From: Lasiosphaeris hirsuta
Taxonomy: Eukaryota; Ascomycota; Sordariomycetes; Sordariales; Lasiosphaeriaceae
DNA: 64,000 nt
NCBI GenBank assembly: GCA_030549175.1
Contig: JAUKUA010000007.1
Coordinates: 1,798,001 to 1,862,000 of the forward strand
Direction: 5' to 3'
The translations under genes were made by a program, and so were the position numbers. The first letter of the stretch is position 1. Every line of letters begins with the position of its first letter. The notes under the pieces were generated by a model that was given only the letters and a program-made list of their open reading frames with translations, did no database searches and was not told the DNA's origin. Positions 23,926-35,071 of the stretch are shown here, piece after piece.

Positions 23926-25575
23926 ATGCCGCCTCCAAATACTCCCGAGGAAGGAGTCCCCGCCGCAGGTTCTGCCGAGCAGCAACAAGACAACTCTTCC
24001 GCTCGCGACGCCGGCTATGCGCCACATATGCTGCCGGAACTAGACCCTTTCACCGAGCCACCAACCTCACCCCAAGCGGTACCCAGTCAAGTCTCTTCGC
24101 CACCTGCAAGGGCACGTCGCTCAGCCCGCAATGCCTCGATATCCTCAGTAGCGGCCACGATTGGCTCGGAAACACAGGGCATATGCGTGGGCTCCGTAGG
24201 GGACCTCAGTAGTCGAACTCGGCCTTGTGTGCTCCCCATCAACTACCAGGAACTACGATACGAATCCGAAGTCGACAAGAGTCTCGAATGCCCCATCTGT
24301 CGCACTCCCTTCTCCGTCCCCATAACCACTAAGCCGTGCGGCCACACCTTTTGCTCTGTATGCCTCCTTCGCGCCCACCAAATGCGCCCCGTCTGCCCAA
24401 TCGACCGCCGACCCCTCGATATTGACCGCGATTTCTGCAAAGCCCGTGTTATCCATGACCAGCTGGACCGCCTGCGTGTCAAGTGTCCGTCCCAGGGATG
24501 CGATTATGTCTGTCCGCGGGAGCTCCTCGCCGTACATTACGAGCGCTACTGCGAGGGCACACCTGTGCCCTGTCCCGACAACTCGTGCGATTTGTGGATT
24601 GCGCGTCACGATGCGACCCCTGATAAGGGATGCCTGCACAAGTATACGCCATGCCAGTATTGCAGCAAGCAAGTCATGAAGGCAGCTCTCGAGGAACACT
24701 ACGACAGGGAATGCAGCGGGAACACAGTCAAGTGTGCGGAATGTGACGTTGACGTGGTACAGCATCGCATGGAGAGCCACGTTGTCAATGACTGCCCTAG
24801 CACTGTTGTCTCTTGCAAGTGGAGTTCATACGGGTGCGGAAAGAAGGCGCCTCGGCGCGACATTTGGGCGCACGAGAAAAAGCCATGTGTATACCAAGCC
24901 ATCGGCCGCCTTGTGAAGGATCGGGAAGAGGACCGTCTGATTATCAGCGAACTCAGGGCACGGCTATCGACTGTGGAGGGGCGGTTACGTATGAGTGAGA
25001 AGGAGAAGACAGAGCGAAAAGAGAGAAAGCGCCGTCAAGCGAGTAGCAACGTGGACAATACGGAGAACACAATACCCGCCTTCGTCCCCGACCTCAATCT
25101 TAGCAACAGCCCGCGCGCAGCGGCATCATATAACAATGGGACGTGGGACTCGCCAGAGGATTACATGTTGGCGCAGTTCGAGCGCATGGAGACCCAGATG
25201 GAAGACCTACGCAAGAATATACACGAGCTTGATGGCCTCCACAGTATGCGGCTTCTCAACGACACGATGCGCCTTAACGAACAAATCGCTGAGCTGGGTA
25301 GTAAAGTTGGCGTCATCGGCATGCACACGACCTGGCTGATGAACGTACAGCGGCAGAGCCGAGGACAGCAGCGCGCCGTGGGCGGAGTTGGGAGTCCCCT
25401 GGGCGCTTTCGCCTCCTCTTCAGGAGGGTCTGGGGCGACGAGTGGCGCTACTGCGGGCGGCGTAAGCGACACATTAAGAAATGCGCCAGATAATGAGGGA
25501 GGGCGGTATTACAGCAGCAACATGCCGCCGAGGCGGAATAGCGATGGGAGGGGAGAGAACCCCCCTCGCCTCTGA
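23926..25575 (+). CDS. RING and TRAF-type zinc-finger protein
   Basis: Probably an E3 ubiquitin ligase or TRAF-like adaptor. It is one exon of 549 residues. The open frame extends further upstream, but the first ATG in good context (CTAAAATGCC) is at 23926. A C3HC4 RING begins at Cys122: LECPICRTPFSVPITTKPCG, then HTFCSVCLLRAHQMRPVCPI. Two or three TRAF-type zinc fingers follow (VKCPSQGCDYVCPRELLAVH, KYTPCQYCSKQVMKAALEEH, TVKCAECDVDVVQHRMESHV, CKWSSYGCGKKAPRRDIWAH). Next come a predicted coiled coil (KDREEDRLIISELRARLSTV onward) and a low-complexity Ser/Gly-rich tail. No MATH domain is seen at the end, so it is TRAF-like only in its front half. The substrate is unknown. Confidence 0.85.
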   Translation: MPPPNTPEEGVPAAGSAEQQQDNSSARDAGYAPHMLPELDPFTEPPTSPQAVPSQVSSPPARARRSARNASISSVAATIGSETQGICVGSVGDLSSRTRPCVLPINYQELRYESEVDKSLECPICRTPFSVPITTKPCGHTFCSVCLLRAHQMRPVCPIDRRPLDIDRDFCKARVIHDQLDRLRVKCPSQGCDYVCPRELLAVHYERYCEGTPVPCPDNSCDLWIARHDATPDKGCLHKYTPCQYCSKQVMKAALEEHYDRECSGNTVKCAECDVDVVQHRMESHVVNDCPSTVVSCKWSSYGCGKKAPRRDIWAHEKKPCVYQAIGRLVKDREEDRLIISELRARLSTVEGRLRMSEKEKTERKERKRRQASSNVDNTENTIPAFVPDLNLSNSPRAAASYNNGTWDSPEDYMLAQFERMETQMEDLRKNIHELDGLHSMRLLNDTMRLNEQIAELGSKVGVIGMHTTWLMNVQRQSRGQQRAVGGVGSPLGAFASSSGGSGATSGATAGGVSDTLRNAPDNEGGRYYSSNMPPRRNSDGRGENPPRL

Positions 25576-26379
25576 GATTGGCCAGAGTCTGTGTTTCGGG
25601 GCAGGGCCCTTTTATTGTGGACTTGTTACAAATGGGCGTTATCCAGATACTATGGCTTAATATGGGACTACACATGTTGCTCGGTAATTAAGTTGATGGG
25701 AGGCCATTTGGGCAATTTAGGGCCATTGTTCCACGGCGAATATTCAGGGCTTGAGGTCTGGAAAGGCAGATAAAGGGGGTTATGAGTCAAGACGACAAAG
25801 ATAAAAGGCACAGGCATGGAATCGTGATACCATAGGCCCAGAAAAGCCGGGATGTTTGGAGAGACGTTATGTCGGGATAGTTATTGAGGTTCTTGAGTTC
25901 TCGACTCCATTGTTGAGTAGCATGTAGCTTCAGAGAAGAAAATATGTAATGGACCGAAACACAGTGGCGGCGTTACAGCAACCGGCGACAGATGAAACGA
26001 AACACCAGACAGTTTCACGGTTTGGGGAACAGCCTCTACCCCAAATGTCACCTTATTAATGCACTTTTTGGTTGGGGGTTTGGGTTCTGTGAGATTCGAT
26101 GCTGCTAGGTTCCCAGCTCGCTTGGAGCGAATCAGAGCAGGTGGGGTGCCCGCCATTTAACTCAGGGTCTCGAAGTGCACTGTTGAGAGCGAGCGCGGAC
26201 CACCTTTAGGTAGCTGTGCGCCTGCTCCTGCTCTCAACCCCGCCATTATTTTGAGCTCCAGGCAACTTCATCACTGATCGTCGTCAGCCTCGCCAGAAAC
26301 CCGGCCATTCTCTCTCTCCTTCCACCCTCTGGTTCACGACTGCCGACGTGTGCACTCCTTCTCCTTTCCCGTCGACACG
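25576..26379. other. Intergenic region
   Basis: About 800 bases lie between two plus-strand genes. They hold the 3' flank of the zinc-finger gene and the promoter and leader of UFD2. No RNA gene or additional ORF is supported. Confidence 0.4.
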
Positions 26380-29300
26380 ATGGACCCGAATGAGCAACCG
26401 CCGGCGCCGGCACCAGCGACAGCTCCTCCGGCGGCCACACCGGACGCGCCCGACCAGGAGACGATGGAGCAGATCCGCCAGCGCAGAATGGCAAAGCTCG
26501 GCGGAGCTCGAACATCACCCGCCTCAAGCTCGGCGCCCTCACCAACGTCTGCTGCGACCGGCACTCCTGCCCCCGCCATTCCTGGCCCTTCCAAGACCGG
26601 CCTCGATGTGGCGAGCAGAGCCGTTCCCCTCGAGAGCCGCCCTAAGATCAATGCTTCACCGGCGCAGCAAAGCCCGGCAACAGGTAGCCCCAGCATTTCC
26701 AGAAAGAGACCAGCATCCCACGTTGATACTGCTTCAGCAACGCTGCCCCGAAAGCAGGCGCCGATGAAAGAAGAGCCAATCGACGATTATACCGACCGCA
26801 TCCTCACGACCGTCTTCCGTGCCACCGTCGATTCCAGCCGTGACACCGATGCGATGGGAAACAAGCTAGCCTTCCTGCCCAATCTGAGCCAGGAGCTCGC
26901 CGACGAGGGTGCCCCCCTCAAGCTCTCCGTCGACAGACTTGAAGAGACCATCATGGAGGCTGCGACGGCCTTCCCTCGCGACAAGCCTCTCTTCGACTAC
27001 CTTCTCCCGAGCTGGAAGCGCGTCATGCGTGCGATCAAGGTTCTTAAGCGTCCCGCGCCACAGAAGGAGGAGATATTGAAGGAGGCGAAGCGGCTGTGCT
27101 TCAGTAACTGCATATTCGCCCTCACAATGCCCGAGCTTTTTAGGTACATTTTATTTCTCGGGTCTTCACTTGTCTTTGCTAACTGGTGATTGCCAATCTC
27201 AAGCCGTGAGCCGAACCCCAATCATGACAGCTTAGTGCCCTACCTTTTGCGCGAGGTCGAACACGAGAGCGGCCTCTGCATGGATTTTATCACCGAGGCA
27301 GTCGCTCGCTTCGAAGAAGACGATTCGATTGCGCCGATATTCACCAAGGCTATGGTGGACATCAGCGCAAAGCTTTCGGGATTGAGTATGAATGACGATT
27401 ATAAGCGATACGTTAACGTAAGTTGTGGCTTCCTGCCCAAATCGATCTCGATGCTGACCCCATAGGCCCTCTTGACGTACTCGATGTTCCCACCTCTGCT
27501 GAACGCGCTGGCACAGCATCCCTGCTTCCAAATGGCGCAGTCTGCAGCCGGGATTGAGAAAAATACCCTTCTGGGTCCCTTCTTCCGGATCTCACCACTT
27601 CAGCCCGAGGTTACTACCGTCTACTTCGGTGATCCACGCAGCATGGATAAAGGCCATGTCCAGACATCGCAGAGTGCTCTGCAAATGTCCCTCACAGCCC
27701 ACCAGACTGACCTGCGAACGATCATCAACGCCTTTATCCGCGCAAGCCCCACCGCGAGAAACAGGGTCCTTGACTGGCTCGCATATATCATGAATGCCAA
27801 TCACAAGAGGCGTGCTATCCAAGTAGACCATAAGGAGGTCTCCTCGGACGGCTTTATGGTCAATGTGACCGTCATCCTTGACTGTCTCTGCGAACCCTTT
27901 ATGGATTCCGACTTCTCAAAAGTGGGACGTATTGATGTTAATTACTTCAGGAGAAATCCAAGAGTTGATATCAAAGACGAAACCAAGTTGAATGCCGACC
28001 AAGCTCAGTCTGATGCGTTTTACGCCACCCAGCTGGATGGCGAGTCCAACTTCATCACCGAGGTCTTCTTCTTGACCCTCGCCGCACACCACTATGGCAG
28101 CGAGGCGGCAAATGCCCGAATGAAGTCCTTGGACAAGGATATCAAGTACTACGAGAACGGCCTCAGGATGATGGAGGCGGAGCGCCCCAAACTCGCTCAC
28201 CGCCCAGACCAGATCCGCGTTTTAGACGAGACGGTGAAGCGCCATGTGGCTGTCCTAGAACGGGCAATGGCCTTGAAGTTTGCGATCGAGGGCGTGCTGT
28301 TGGATCAGAAAATGCAGAGTCGGTCTCTCCAGTTTATGAGATACGTGACCGTCTGGCTGCTCCGGGTCGCCAGTCAGTCCGAATACACGCCGGGCAAGTC
28401 TCTCCGGCTTCCCCTTCCCGCCGACCAGCCTGATGCATACCGATGTCTCCCGGAGTATGCGCTGCAAGACATCGTGGACAACTTCAAGTTTGTTTATCGG
28501 TACATCCCATCGATCATCATTTCGGCCGTCGGTGACGAGATGATTGCCCTCAGTCTGACCTTTTTGGAGTCTTCGGATTACGTCAAGAACCCGTACCTCA
28601 AATCTTCGCTCATTTCACTCTTATTTCATGGCACATGGCCTACTTACCATCTTAAGAAGGGCGTGCTGGGCGACCTTATGACGAGCACCAAGTTTGCAAA
28701 CGACTATCTTCTGCATGCCGTCATGAAGTTCTATATTGAGTGCGAGTCAACGGGTGCGAGCACCCAGTTCTACGACAAGTTCAACATCCGCTACGAGATC
28801 TTCCAAGTTATCAAGTGTGTTTGGTCAAACGATCACTACAAGCGACAGCTGGTGCAGTCAAGCAAGTAAGTTTTTCAGCAGCGTATTCCGAACCTTTGGT
28901 ATGCTAACCCAAGTATAGGAGGGACAGGCCATTTTTTGTTCGCTTTGTCAACCTGCTCATGAATGACGCCACCTACGTCCTGGATGAAGGACTTGGGAAG
29001 TTCCCCAAGATCCACGAACTCCAGACGAAGCTTAGAGATCACACCATCTCGCAACAAGACCGGGATAAGCTCGAGGAGGAACTTCGCACGGCTGAGGGTC
29101 AGGCTTCGTCCTTCATGCAGTTGGCCAATGAGACGGTCGGAATGATGAAGCTGTTCACCAGCACACTGAGCGAGGCCTTTACAATGCCCGAGGTTGTGCA
29201 GCGTCTGGCTGGCATGTTGAACTACAACCTTGAAATTCTGACGGGGCCGAAGTCGAAGACACTGAAGGTGGACAATGCGGAGAAGTACTTCTTCAACCCA

Positions 29301-29795
29301 AAGACGCTCCTCCCTGAGATTGTCGACATCTATCTCAATCTTGCCTCCAGCCCCGTGTTCATTGAGGCTGTTGCCAACGACGGCCGCTCGTACAAGCCGG
29401 CGACCATGTCGGCAACGGCTTACATTCTCCGAAGCAAGCACCTGAAGGACAGCCACGAGCTCGATGCTTGGGCAGTCCTATGCAAGAAGTTCGAGATCAC
29501 CAAGGCGGAGCTCGACCGAGAGGATTTGGATTATGGCGACGCGCCCCCCGAGTTTGAGGACGAGCTCATGGGGATCCTGATGAAAGACCCGGTGATTCTG
29601 CCGTCCAAGCACGTCTTGGACCGCGGCACCATCACACAGCACCTGCTGTCGGATCCCACGGATCCGTATACCCGTCAGCCGATGACGATTGACGATGTGG
29701 TGCCAGATGATGAGCTGCGCCAGAGGATCGTGAAGTGGAAGGAGGAAAAGAGAGCCGAGGGGCTGGTGAGGGATGCTATGGATACGACCGAGTAG
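26380..29795 (+). CDS. ufd2: Ubiquitin conjugation factor E4 (UFD2)
   Basis: UFD2 extends ubiquitin chains on substrates already carrying a few ubiquitins and hands them to Cdc48 and the proteasome. Exons are 26380-27143, 27204-27417, 27466-28865 and 28919-29795, joining to 1084 residues, close to the family length. The junctions restore MPELF-SREPNPNHDSLVPY, YKRYVN-ALLTYSMFPPLL and QSSK-RDRPFFVRFVNLL. The N-terminus is Pro/Ala-rich and disordered. The UFD2 core follows (LLGPFFRISPLQPE, DFSKVGRIDVNYFRR, LAGMLNYNLEILTGPKS). The C-terminus is a U-box: PPEFEDELMGILMKDPVILP, then SKHVLDRGTITQHLLSDPTD and PYTRQPMTIDDVVPDDELRQ. The start is the first ATG after a short leader; an upstream in-frame stretch lacks an ATG. 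The gene looks intact. Confidence 0.95.
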
Positions 29796-30518
29796 GTCTA
29801 CGTTGAAAGAGGGGTTTCGTAGTCAAGTCTGATGGGTCGGTCCGGTCTTGGTCATTTTGCATTCAGTCATTCGGTCCGTTTGTCACATTAGTGATTGTGG
29901 CCACCCCCTTGAGGGCGGGGCATGAGCACGGATGCCCGATACATGGTACTAGACTTTGGAGTTTGGGGCATAGGAGAGGACAGGGTCAGCGGGGGTTTGC
30001 GTTTTGTATCCAGGTGATGTATGCGTGATCACTGATGTCAGCACATTATTCAAAGCATGGGGAAGTATTTTCTCGAGTGCCACAAATGAGTAGCGGGAAT
30101 TCATAAAGGCACGCCTTCACAAATCAACGGGACATGGAGAGGATGGCTGGCAAATGGGTAAGGTAATGAGGTTGGAGACTGAGGCGGTCGCCACCATCTG
30201 TTCCAGTCTCTTTGTGCAACTTGAAGTTACTCTATTTGGACAATCAACATGGGTTGTCGCCCTTGTCAGTTGTGATTGATAGTTGAAGCTGGTCGTAATA
30301 AGAGAGTGGATATATCACTTTTGAGCGGGTGATGGCAGCTGTAGGAGCTAGAAACGGGGCTGTCTTGGTATTGGGCCGCACCGCCGCCTATAACCTAACC
30401 GCAGCCTGGAACCTGATTGCTTACCTTAAGGGACCTACCTACCTTGCCTCAAGTACCTTACCTTAGCTGGCACATTCAAATCAGCCCCACAACCATCAAT
30501 ATCTGGAGCAATCGAAAC
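29796..30518. other. Intergenic region
   Basis: The stretch lies between UFD2 and the HET gene. It contains no supported gene. Confidence 0.4.
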
Positions 30519-32695
30519 ATGACCTCGCCCAGCATCGCCGACACCGACACCAACACCAGAAAAAGCAGGGCCCAAGATGGAAGCAGCCTGAGACCATTGT
30601 GCTCTTCTTGTCAGGCAGCCGTCGCCTGGACCCGGAGCCCCGACAGACAGCCCGGGGACAACTCGGATGTCACTCTCCCATTTCAGCCCAGCTTTGAAGC
30701 CCTCCAAGCCACGGCATCGAGGTGCTCGCTTTGCGAATTCGTCCTCGCCGATGTATTCGACGGGAAGCCGCGTCACACCGACGTCCCAGCCTCGTACAAG
30801 CTGAATATCACGTCGCAGAACGGATTCCGCAAGGGCCTGTTCAAATTCGATTGGGAAGAGGTTCTCCCGTACCCCAGTCCCCATCTCGGGATTCCGGCCA
30901 ATTATTGGGTGGTCGATTCCAAGAGCGATGGTGAGTGGCTGGTTTTCCCAGCCTTCGTATCGAGCTGACTCCTATCAGGAATCAAACGGCGCGCTGCGTG
31001 GAAGCACAGCGACCCGACCTTCGACCTTCGGCTTCAAATCGTGCCAGAATGGATCTCCGACTGCGAGGCTCACCACCAACAGTGCATCGACACAAGTTCA
31101 TCTGCGTGGCCGAAGCGGCTGCTGGATCTAAAGTGTGTCGAGAGCCTCCAGACCGTCAAGCTCGTCGAGTCGTCAATCCTCGTGGAGCAATCCCTCCGCT
31201 ACGCAACCCTCAGCCACTGCTGGGGACCTCCAACATCGAAGCCCCCTCTGAGGACCACCAAGTTCAACCAAATAGGGCACTCCAAAGGCATTGCCTTGGC
31301 TACTCTAACCCTAAACTTCCTTGACGCTGTTTTGATCTGTCGCAAACTCGGCCTCGACTACATCTGGATCGACTCGCTCTGCATCATCCAAGATGACAGT
31401 GCCGACTGGGAAGCCGAAGCGGCAAAGATGGCTGACATATACCGCGGCAGCTACCTGAACATCGCCGCTGCCGCCGCTGCCGATGCCCACGGAGGCATCA
31501 TCGGACTGACATCTCTCCCGGACCCGAAAGACCGACTCACCAACATCAACTACTCCTCGGCGGCTTCCGACACGGAAACGCTGATACTCCAGGAAGGGCT
31601 CGGCGTCGGAGAATACTGGCAGATAAACAAAACCAGCCACCCGTACTTTGGACGGGGATGGGTGTTGCAGGAGCTCGCCCTCTCGCCGCGGACAGTGCTC
31701 TTTACCGCCGGCCAGATGTTTTGGCAGTGCCGCAGCTGCTTCGTGTCCGAGGACGGTACTTTATGGTCCAACATGTTTCTCAGTCTGACCGACGGGTACC
31801 AAAGCCCCGGGACTGCCTTTGACTTTACCAGTACCCCCTGGGCTGCGAGAGATATGTGGAATATGTGGTAACATTACTTGCTCGGTTCCACTTGGTCAAA
31901 AGGAGGCTGCTGATGATATGATGTGGTTACAGGTTCGAAGCCTATGCCCGGCGCCAGCTGAGTTACTTGTCTGACACTGCACCCGCCATCGCCGGACTGG
32001 TCGACTTCTTCAGCAAGGCGGCCCACAACACCCCAATGCTTGGCCTGTGGAAGGAGACACTGCGGTATGACCTCCTGTGGGCAATGAGGTGGCCGAACCT
32101 CGAGCGGCCGCCGCCCCAAACCCGGCTCCAGAGCGACTTCCCCTCGTGGTCGTGGTTGTCTGTGCTGTCGCAGTACGGCCGTGATTTTGAAATGATCCGT
32201 GCACCTACACACGAGCAAAGGGGTAGCGCGCTGCGCGTCGAGACCTGGGAGGAAGACTGGGCGGGTGCCAGGTACGCGTCTAGGCTGGTACGGTCGCGGC
32301 TGGTCTTGAACACGTTTATCCGGGACGCGACGCTGTCGATAACCGAGTCGGGCGAGTGGCGAAGCACGCTCCAGTGCGTCAGCGCTGCGGGCACGCCAGC
32401 GTGGCCGCCTGGAAAGTCATACTGTTCGGTGGATTACCTGTTCCCCGCGGGCTCGCAGATTGCCGTCAAGATTGTGCATGTTGGGCTCAATACAATGGAC
32501 CCTCCGAATTACGAGGAGATTCAGCCGCTAACGGATCACTTTCTTGTGGTGATGCCTGCGGCTGGCGACCCTGGCTACTTCTATCGTGTTGGGAAAGGCC
32601 AAACAACGAAATGGGGTCTGTGGGATGGAGATTGGGAGTCTTCATTCCACCACCTTTACGACGAGTCTCACAGGAGGTCCATCGAGTTGGTGTAA
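30519..32695 (+). CDS. HET-domain protein, apparently intact
   Basis: Likely a heterokaryon-incompatibility-type, cytoplasmic non-self response protein. Exons are 30519-30930, 30979-31867 and 31933-32695, giving 687 residues with an open frame. The start is the first ATG (AAACATGACC); the upstream in-frame extension has none. The N-terminus has paired cysteines (LCSSCQ, SRCSLCEFV), common before HET domains. The linker WISDCEAHHQQC leads into the HET core starting near residue 212: YATLSHCWG, LGLDYIWIDSLCIIQDD, AAKMADIYRGSYLNIAAAAA, then YFGRGWVLQELALSPRTVLF and FWQCRSCFVSEDG. The C-terminal half includes LLWAMRWPNLERP and FPSWSWLS. No NACHT, ankyrin or WD repeats follow. It is the only intact HET gene among three in the window. 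Confidence 0.9.
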
Positions 32696-33168
32696 CTGGG
32701 TATTTTCAAGAGGCAAAAGCTCACCGGCTAACTCGCCATGTTTGACGGGGTAGCCAGCCGAAAACTTGGAGGGTTTGCTATTTCCACTCACTCAATCCCC
32801 CTCCCATCCCTCGACGTGTCTTTTATCTCAGCCGACTGACATCGCGGACGTAAGCAGGGGTGGTGCCGGGATAAGGAGCCGAGAGTGGTGTACAGGCGGT
32901 CCATCATTGCCAGTGTCTTTTGAAAACCAAGCTATTAGGAGCTGACTAGACCACTCACTGCTGGCAATGTGGTGCGCACGTTTATTGATATGAATGCTCG
33001 TCTCCCTGATGTTATTATTGCCCCGGGTTTTCTCTGTTTGAATGCCTGGAAATCAACACATGTGTTTGCTACAAGTCGCAAAGCCCATCCCGAGCCACCC
33101 ATCCCATCAAAACAGAATTGAAACCGAAACCGCAAAAAGAAACAGACAGATTTGTCCTTCTTCGCTAA
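32696..33168. other. Intergenic region
   Basis: The stretch holds the 3' flank of the HET gene and the 3' flank of the minus-strand tRNA-like gene. No coding region is supported. Confidence 0.4.
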
Positions 33169-33253
33169 GCCCATTCCCAGAGTCGGACTGAGGACCTCAT
33201 CATCACTCGTGGTCAAGTACTAGTGATGCGCTCTGCCACTGAGCTAAGCGGGC
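33169..33253 (-). tRNA. tRNA-Thr(AGT), intron-containing, possibly degenerate
   Basis: Read on the minus strand, the 85 bases fold as a tRNA. The acceptor 5' strand is GCCCGCT and the D arm GCTC-AGTGGCA-GAGC. The anticodon stem CATCA/TGATG encloses loop CTAGTA-A, interrupted by a 14-base intron after position 37. The variable loop is AGGTC and the T stem CTCAG/CTGGG. The anticodon is AGT (threonine). Departures from canonical: the T loop starts TC rather than TT, and the acceptor 3' strand AATGGGC gives one C-A mismatch and one G-T wobble. The weakened B box suggests it may be poorly transcribed or a pseudogene. Confidence 0.6.
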
Positions 33254-33379
33254 GTCGATGGATCATGAGAATCCACTGGTGGCTGTTGTGTCGAACCGAC
33301 TTGCAGCTGCCTATGCGCCAGCCAGCGACGACGCCTCACAATCCACCAAGGCCCCCACCACGTCCGGACCCCTCCCTCG

Positions 33380-33940
33380 TCACCTCCCCCCGTGCCGCCC
33401 CGGCCTCGCATCCGAACAGCAAGCCCCGCCGTGGTCCGAGAAACAACACCCCCCGTTGTCCGAGAAGCAACACCCACCGCGGTCGCTGAAACAGCACCCC
33501 CCGTTCGACGAGAAGCAGCACCCGCCCATGTCGCTGAAGCAACACCCACCCCGCGTGCTGAAGCAGCATCCGTCCGCGTCCTCTAGCCGCTCGCGCTCGG
33601 CCTGGCTCATCGTGTGCGACGCCGTCATCGGCGCTGGGCTTTTGTACTGGCTGGTGGCGTGGGAGGCGACGGGGGAGAGCTGTTGTGGTGTGGCAGTTGT
33701 TGCGGGCGTGGCGATTGGGGTGCTGCTGGTGGGGCTTCCGTGCCGCGGGCTGGAGGTTGAGACTTCTTCGTAGGAGGGCGGTGCGACGTCATCGTCGTGG
33801 TAGGTGTGTGGGATGTGGTCGTGGGCAATGGGCACGGTTTGGAGGTGGCCTGAGGTGTAGTCGGGTGACTCATAGGAACTGAGGGGGTTGGGTTTGGGTT
33901 TGTCTGCTGGGGCCATTGGATTTTGTCTTAAGTTGTTCAA
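33380..33940 (-). CDS. Small protein with tandem GCCFS repeats and a PPxY motif
   Basis: The 186-residue open frame has three parts. First is a Pro/Ser-rich N-terminus. Second is a PPSYEEV motif (residues 54-60), of the PPxY type that binds WW domains of Nedd4/Rsp5-type ubiquitin ligases. Third is a C-terminal array of six 8-residue repeats GCCFSxxG (residues 124-171), followed by a seventh variant GACCSD. Fourteen cysteines lie in pairs. I recall similar PPxY plus CCFSD-repeat proteins in other ascomycetes, function unknown. Clustered cysteine pairs could be palmitoylated or bind metal. The opposite strand is also open over part of this stretch (33258-33773) because the DNA is a 24-base repeat, but that frame has no family resemblance and starts within the tRNA flank, so the minus strand is preferred. 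Confidence 0.6.
   Translation of the reverse strand: MNNLRQNPMAPADKPKPNPLSSYESPDYTSGHLQTVPIAHDHIPHTYHDDDVAPPSYEEVSTSSPRHGSPTSSTPIATPATTATPQQLSPVASHATSQYKSPAPMTASHTMSQAERERLEDADGCCFSTRGGCCFSDMGGCCFSSNGGCCFSDRGGCCFSDNGGCCFSDHGGACCSDARPGRHGGR
33398..33569 (-). repeat. 24-base coding tandem repeat
   Basis: Seven near-identical 24-base units encode the GCCFSxxG array. The variable positions fall on codons 6-7 of each unit (TR, DM, SN, DR, DN, DH). Because 24 is a multiple of three, unit gain or loss keeps the frame. Confidence 0.75.
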
Positions 33941-35071
33941 GATAAGGCAAAAGCGGTGATTGAATCTTGATGATTTGAGCTCTTGAGGCCAAATGGTTCG
34001 GTGTGGGTTGAGCTGTTTGTCAATGTGAATTTGACGAGATGAACGGTTCAGTGATGTGAATGGGGCGGCGAGCTATAAGTTCTCATAGCCCTGCGACAAT
34101 GCGCGCTTGTTATTGGCTGCTGAAGGCATTTGGTGGCAGCTCGGATTGAATGCGACGATGCGGGGTGGTCAGTCGTCACCTGTTTTTGGAGGCCCCAGAT
34201 GAAGAACGCGTGGACTGGAACACCCATGCCACCATGTGCTGCCCACCAAGTCAGCCCTCGTCTTCTTATTAGTCCGATTCGATTGGCGAAAGCCTGTTCT
34301 TCATAGGCCACTGTACGGCATCAGTTCAGTGCTGTGAGATAAAAGCTGGGCAGGCCAGTTGGTAGCACTGACCAGACGGATTTAGTCATGCCTGATTCGC
34401 CCACACATCGAACACACCGAACCCTAACCCTATCTTAGGTTAAAGCTCAAGATGTATCCTGTGTGTGTGTTGTCAGGCACAGAAATTGACTTTTGCGTGC
34501 CATCGTGTACCATGGCTGATAGCTCCGTTCGGTTTTCGTGCGGCTTCGGGGTGGAAAGTGGACGCCGCATGGAGCGCATCGAGACTGGTGTCGCGGGTGC
34601 CACCTCCGGGGTGGTGTGGTGTGTTGGACGTGGCTGGTTGAGCATTCTGGTTGGCCAGATGTCTCCCCACATCGAAACAATCGAAGTCGCCGGGGTGGAT
34701 GGCAGCTTCCAGAAACCCGGCGACGTCACGGGTCGATTGAGTGTGGCCAACTCATGGCACTTGTTTGTCGCCCTCCCTTATAAATCTTGAAAGAAGCTGC
34801 ATTTATAATTATCGTTCAGGCTATTTTTCTTTGTTTAGCGCACCTTCGTTATAGCAGCCCGTAATTTCCGAATAGATCTTCTATCTGGAATCACTTTGGC
34901 CTCATTTGACCATTTACATTACATAAATTCAGTCCGCTGGCCAAGCAACCAAACCACCACTGCTGGCTCGACTTGTCAATTCCTGAGACCAACATACTAT
35001 TGCACCCACACTTTGCCCTCTCGGAAGCTGGCTACTCATCACTTCGAGAAGAGGCAAGCTCGACATACAAC
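33941..35071. other. Intergenic region
   Basis: About 1.1 kb holds the promoter of the CCFS-repeat gene and the leader of the RING-H2 gene. Open frames at 34430-34790 overlap on both strands and have no family resemblance. A two-unit CCCTAA motif occurs near 34423; it is too short to be telomeric. Confidence 0.4.

Noticed and set aside
33258..33773. Plus-strand open frame with HPP..LKQ repeats and a hydrophobic segment
   Set aside because: It is the reverse side of the 24-base repeat; the minus-strand CCFS/PPxY protein resembles known fungal proteins, while this one begins at the tRNA edge and resembles nothing.
34423..34437. CCCTAACCCTA as telomeric sequence
   Set aside because: Only about two repeat units, surrounded by ordinary genes; short matches of this kind occur in promoters.
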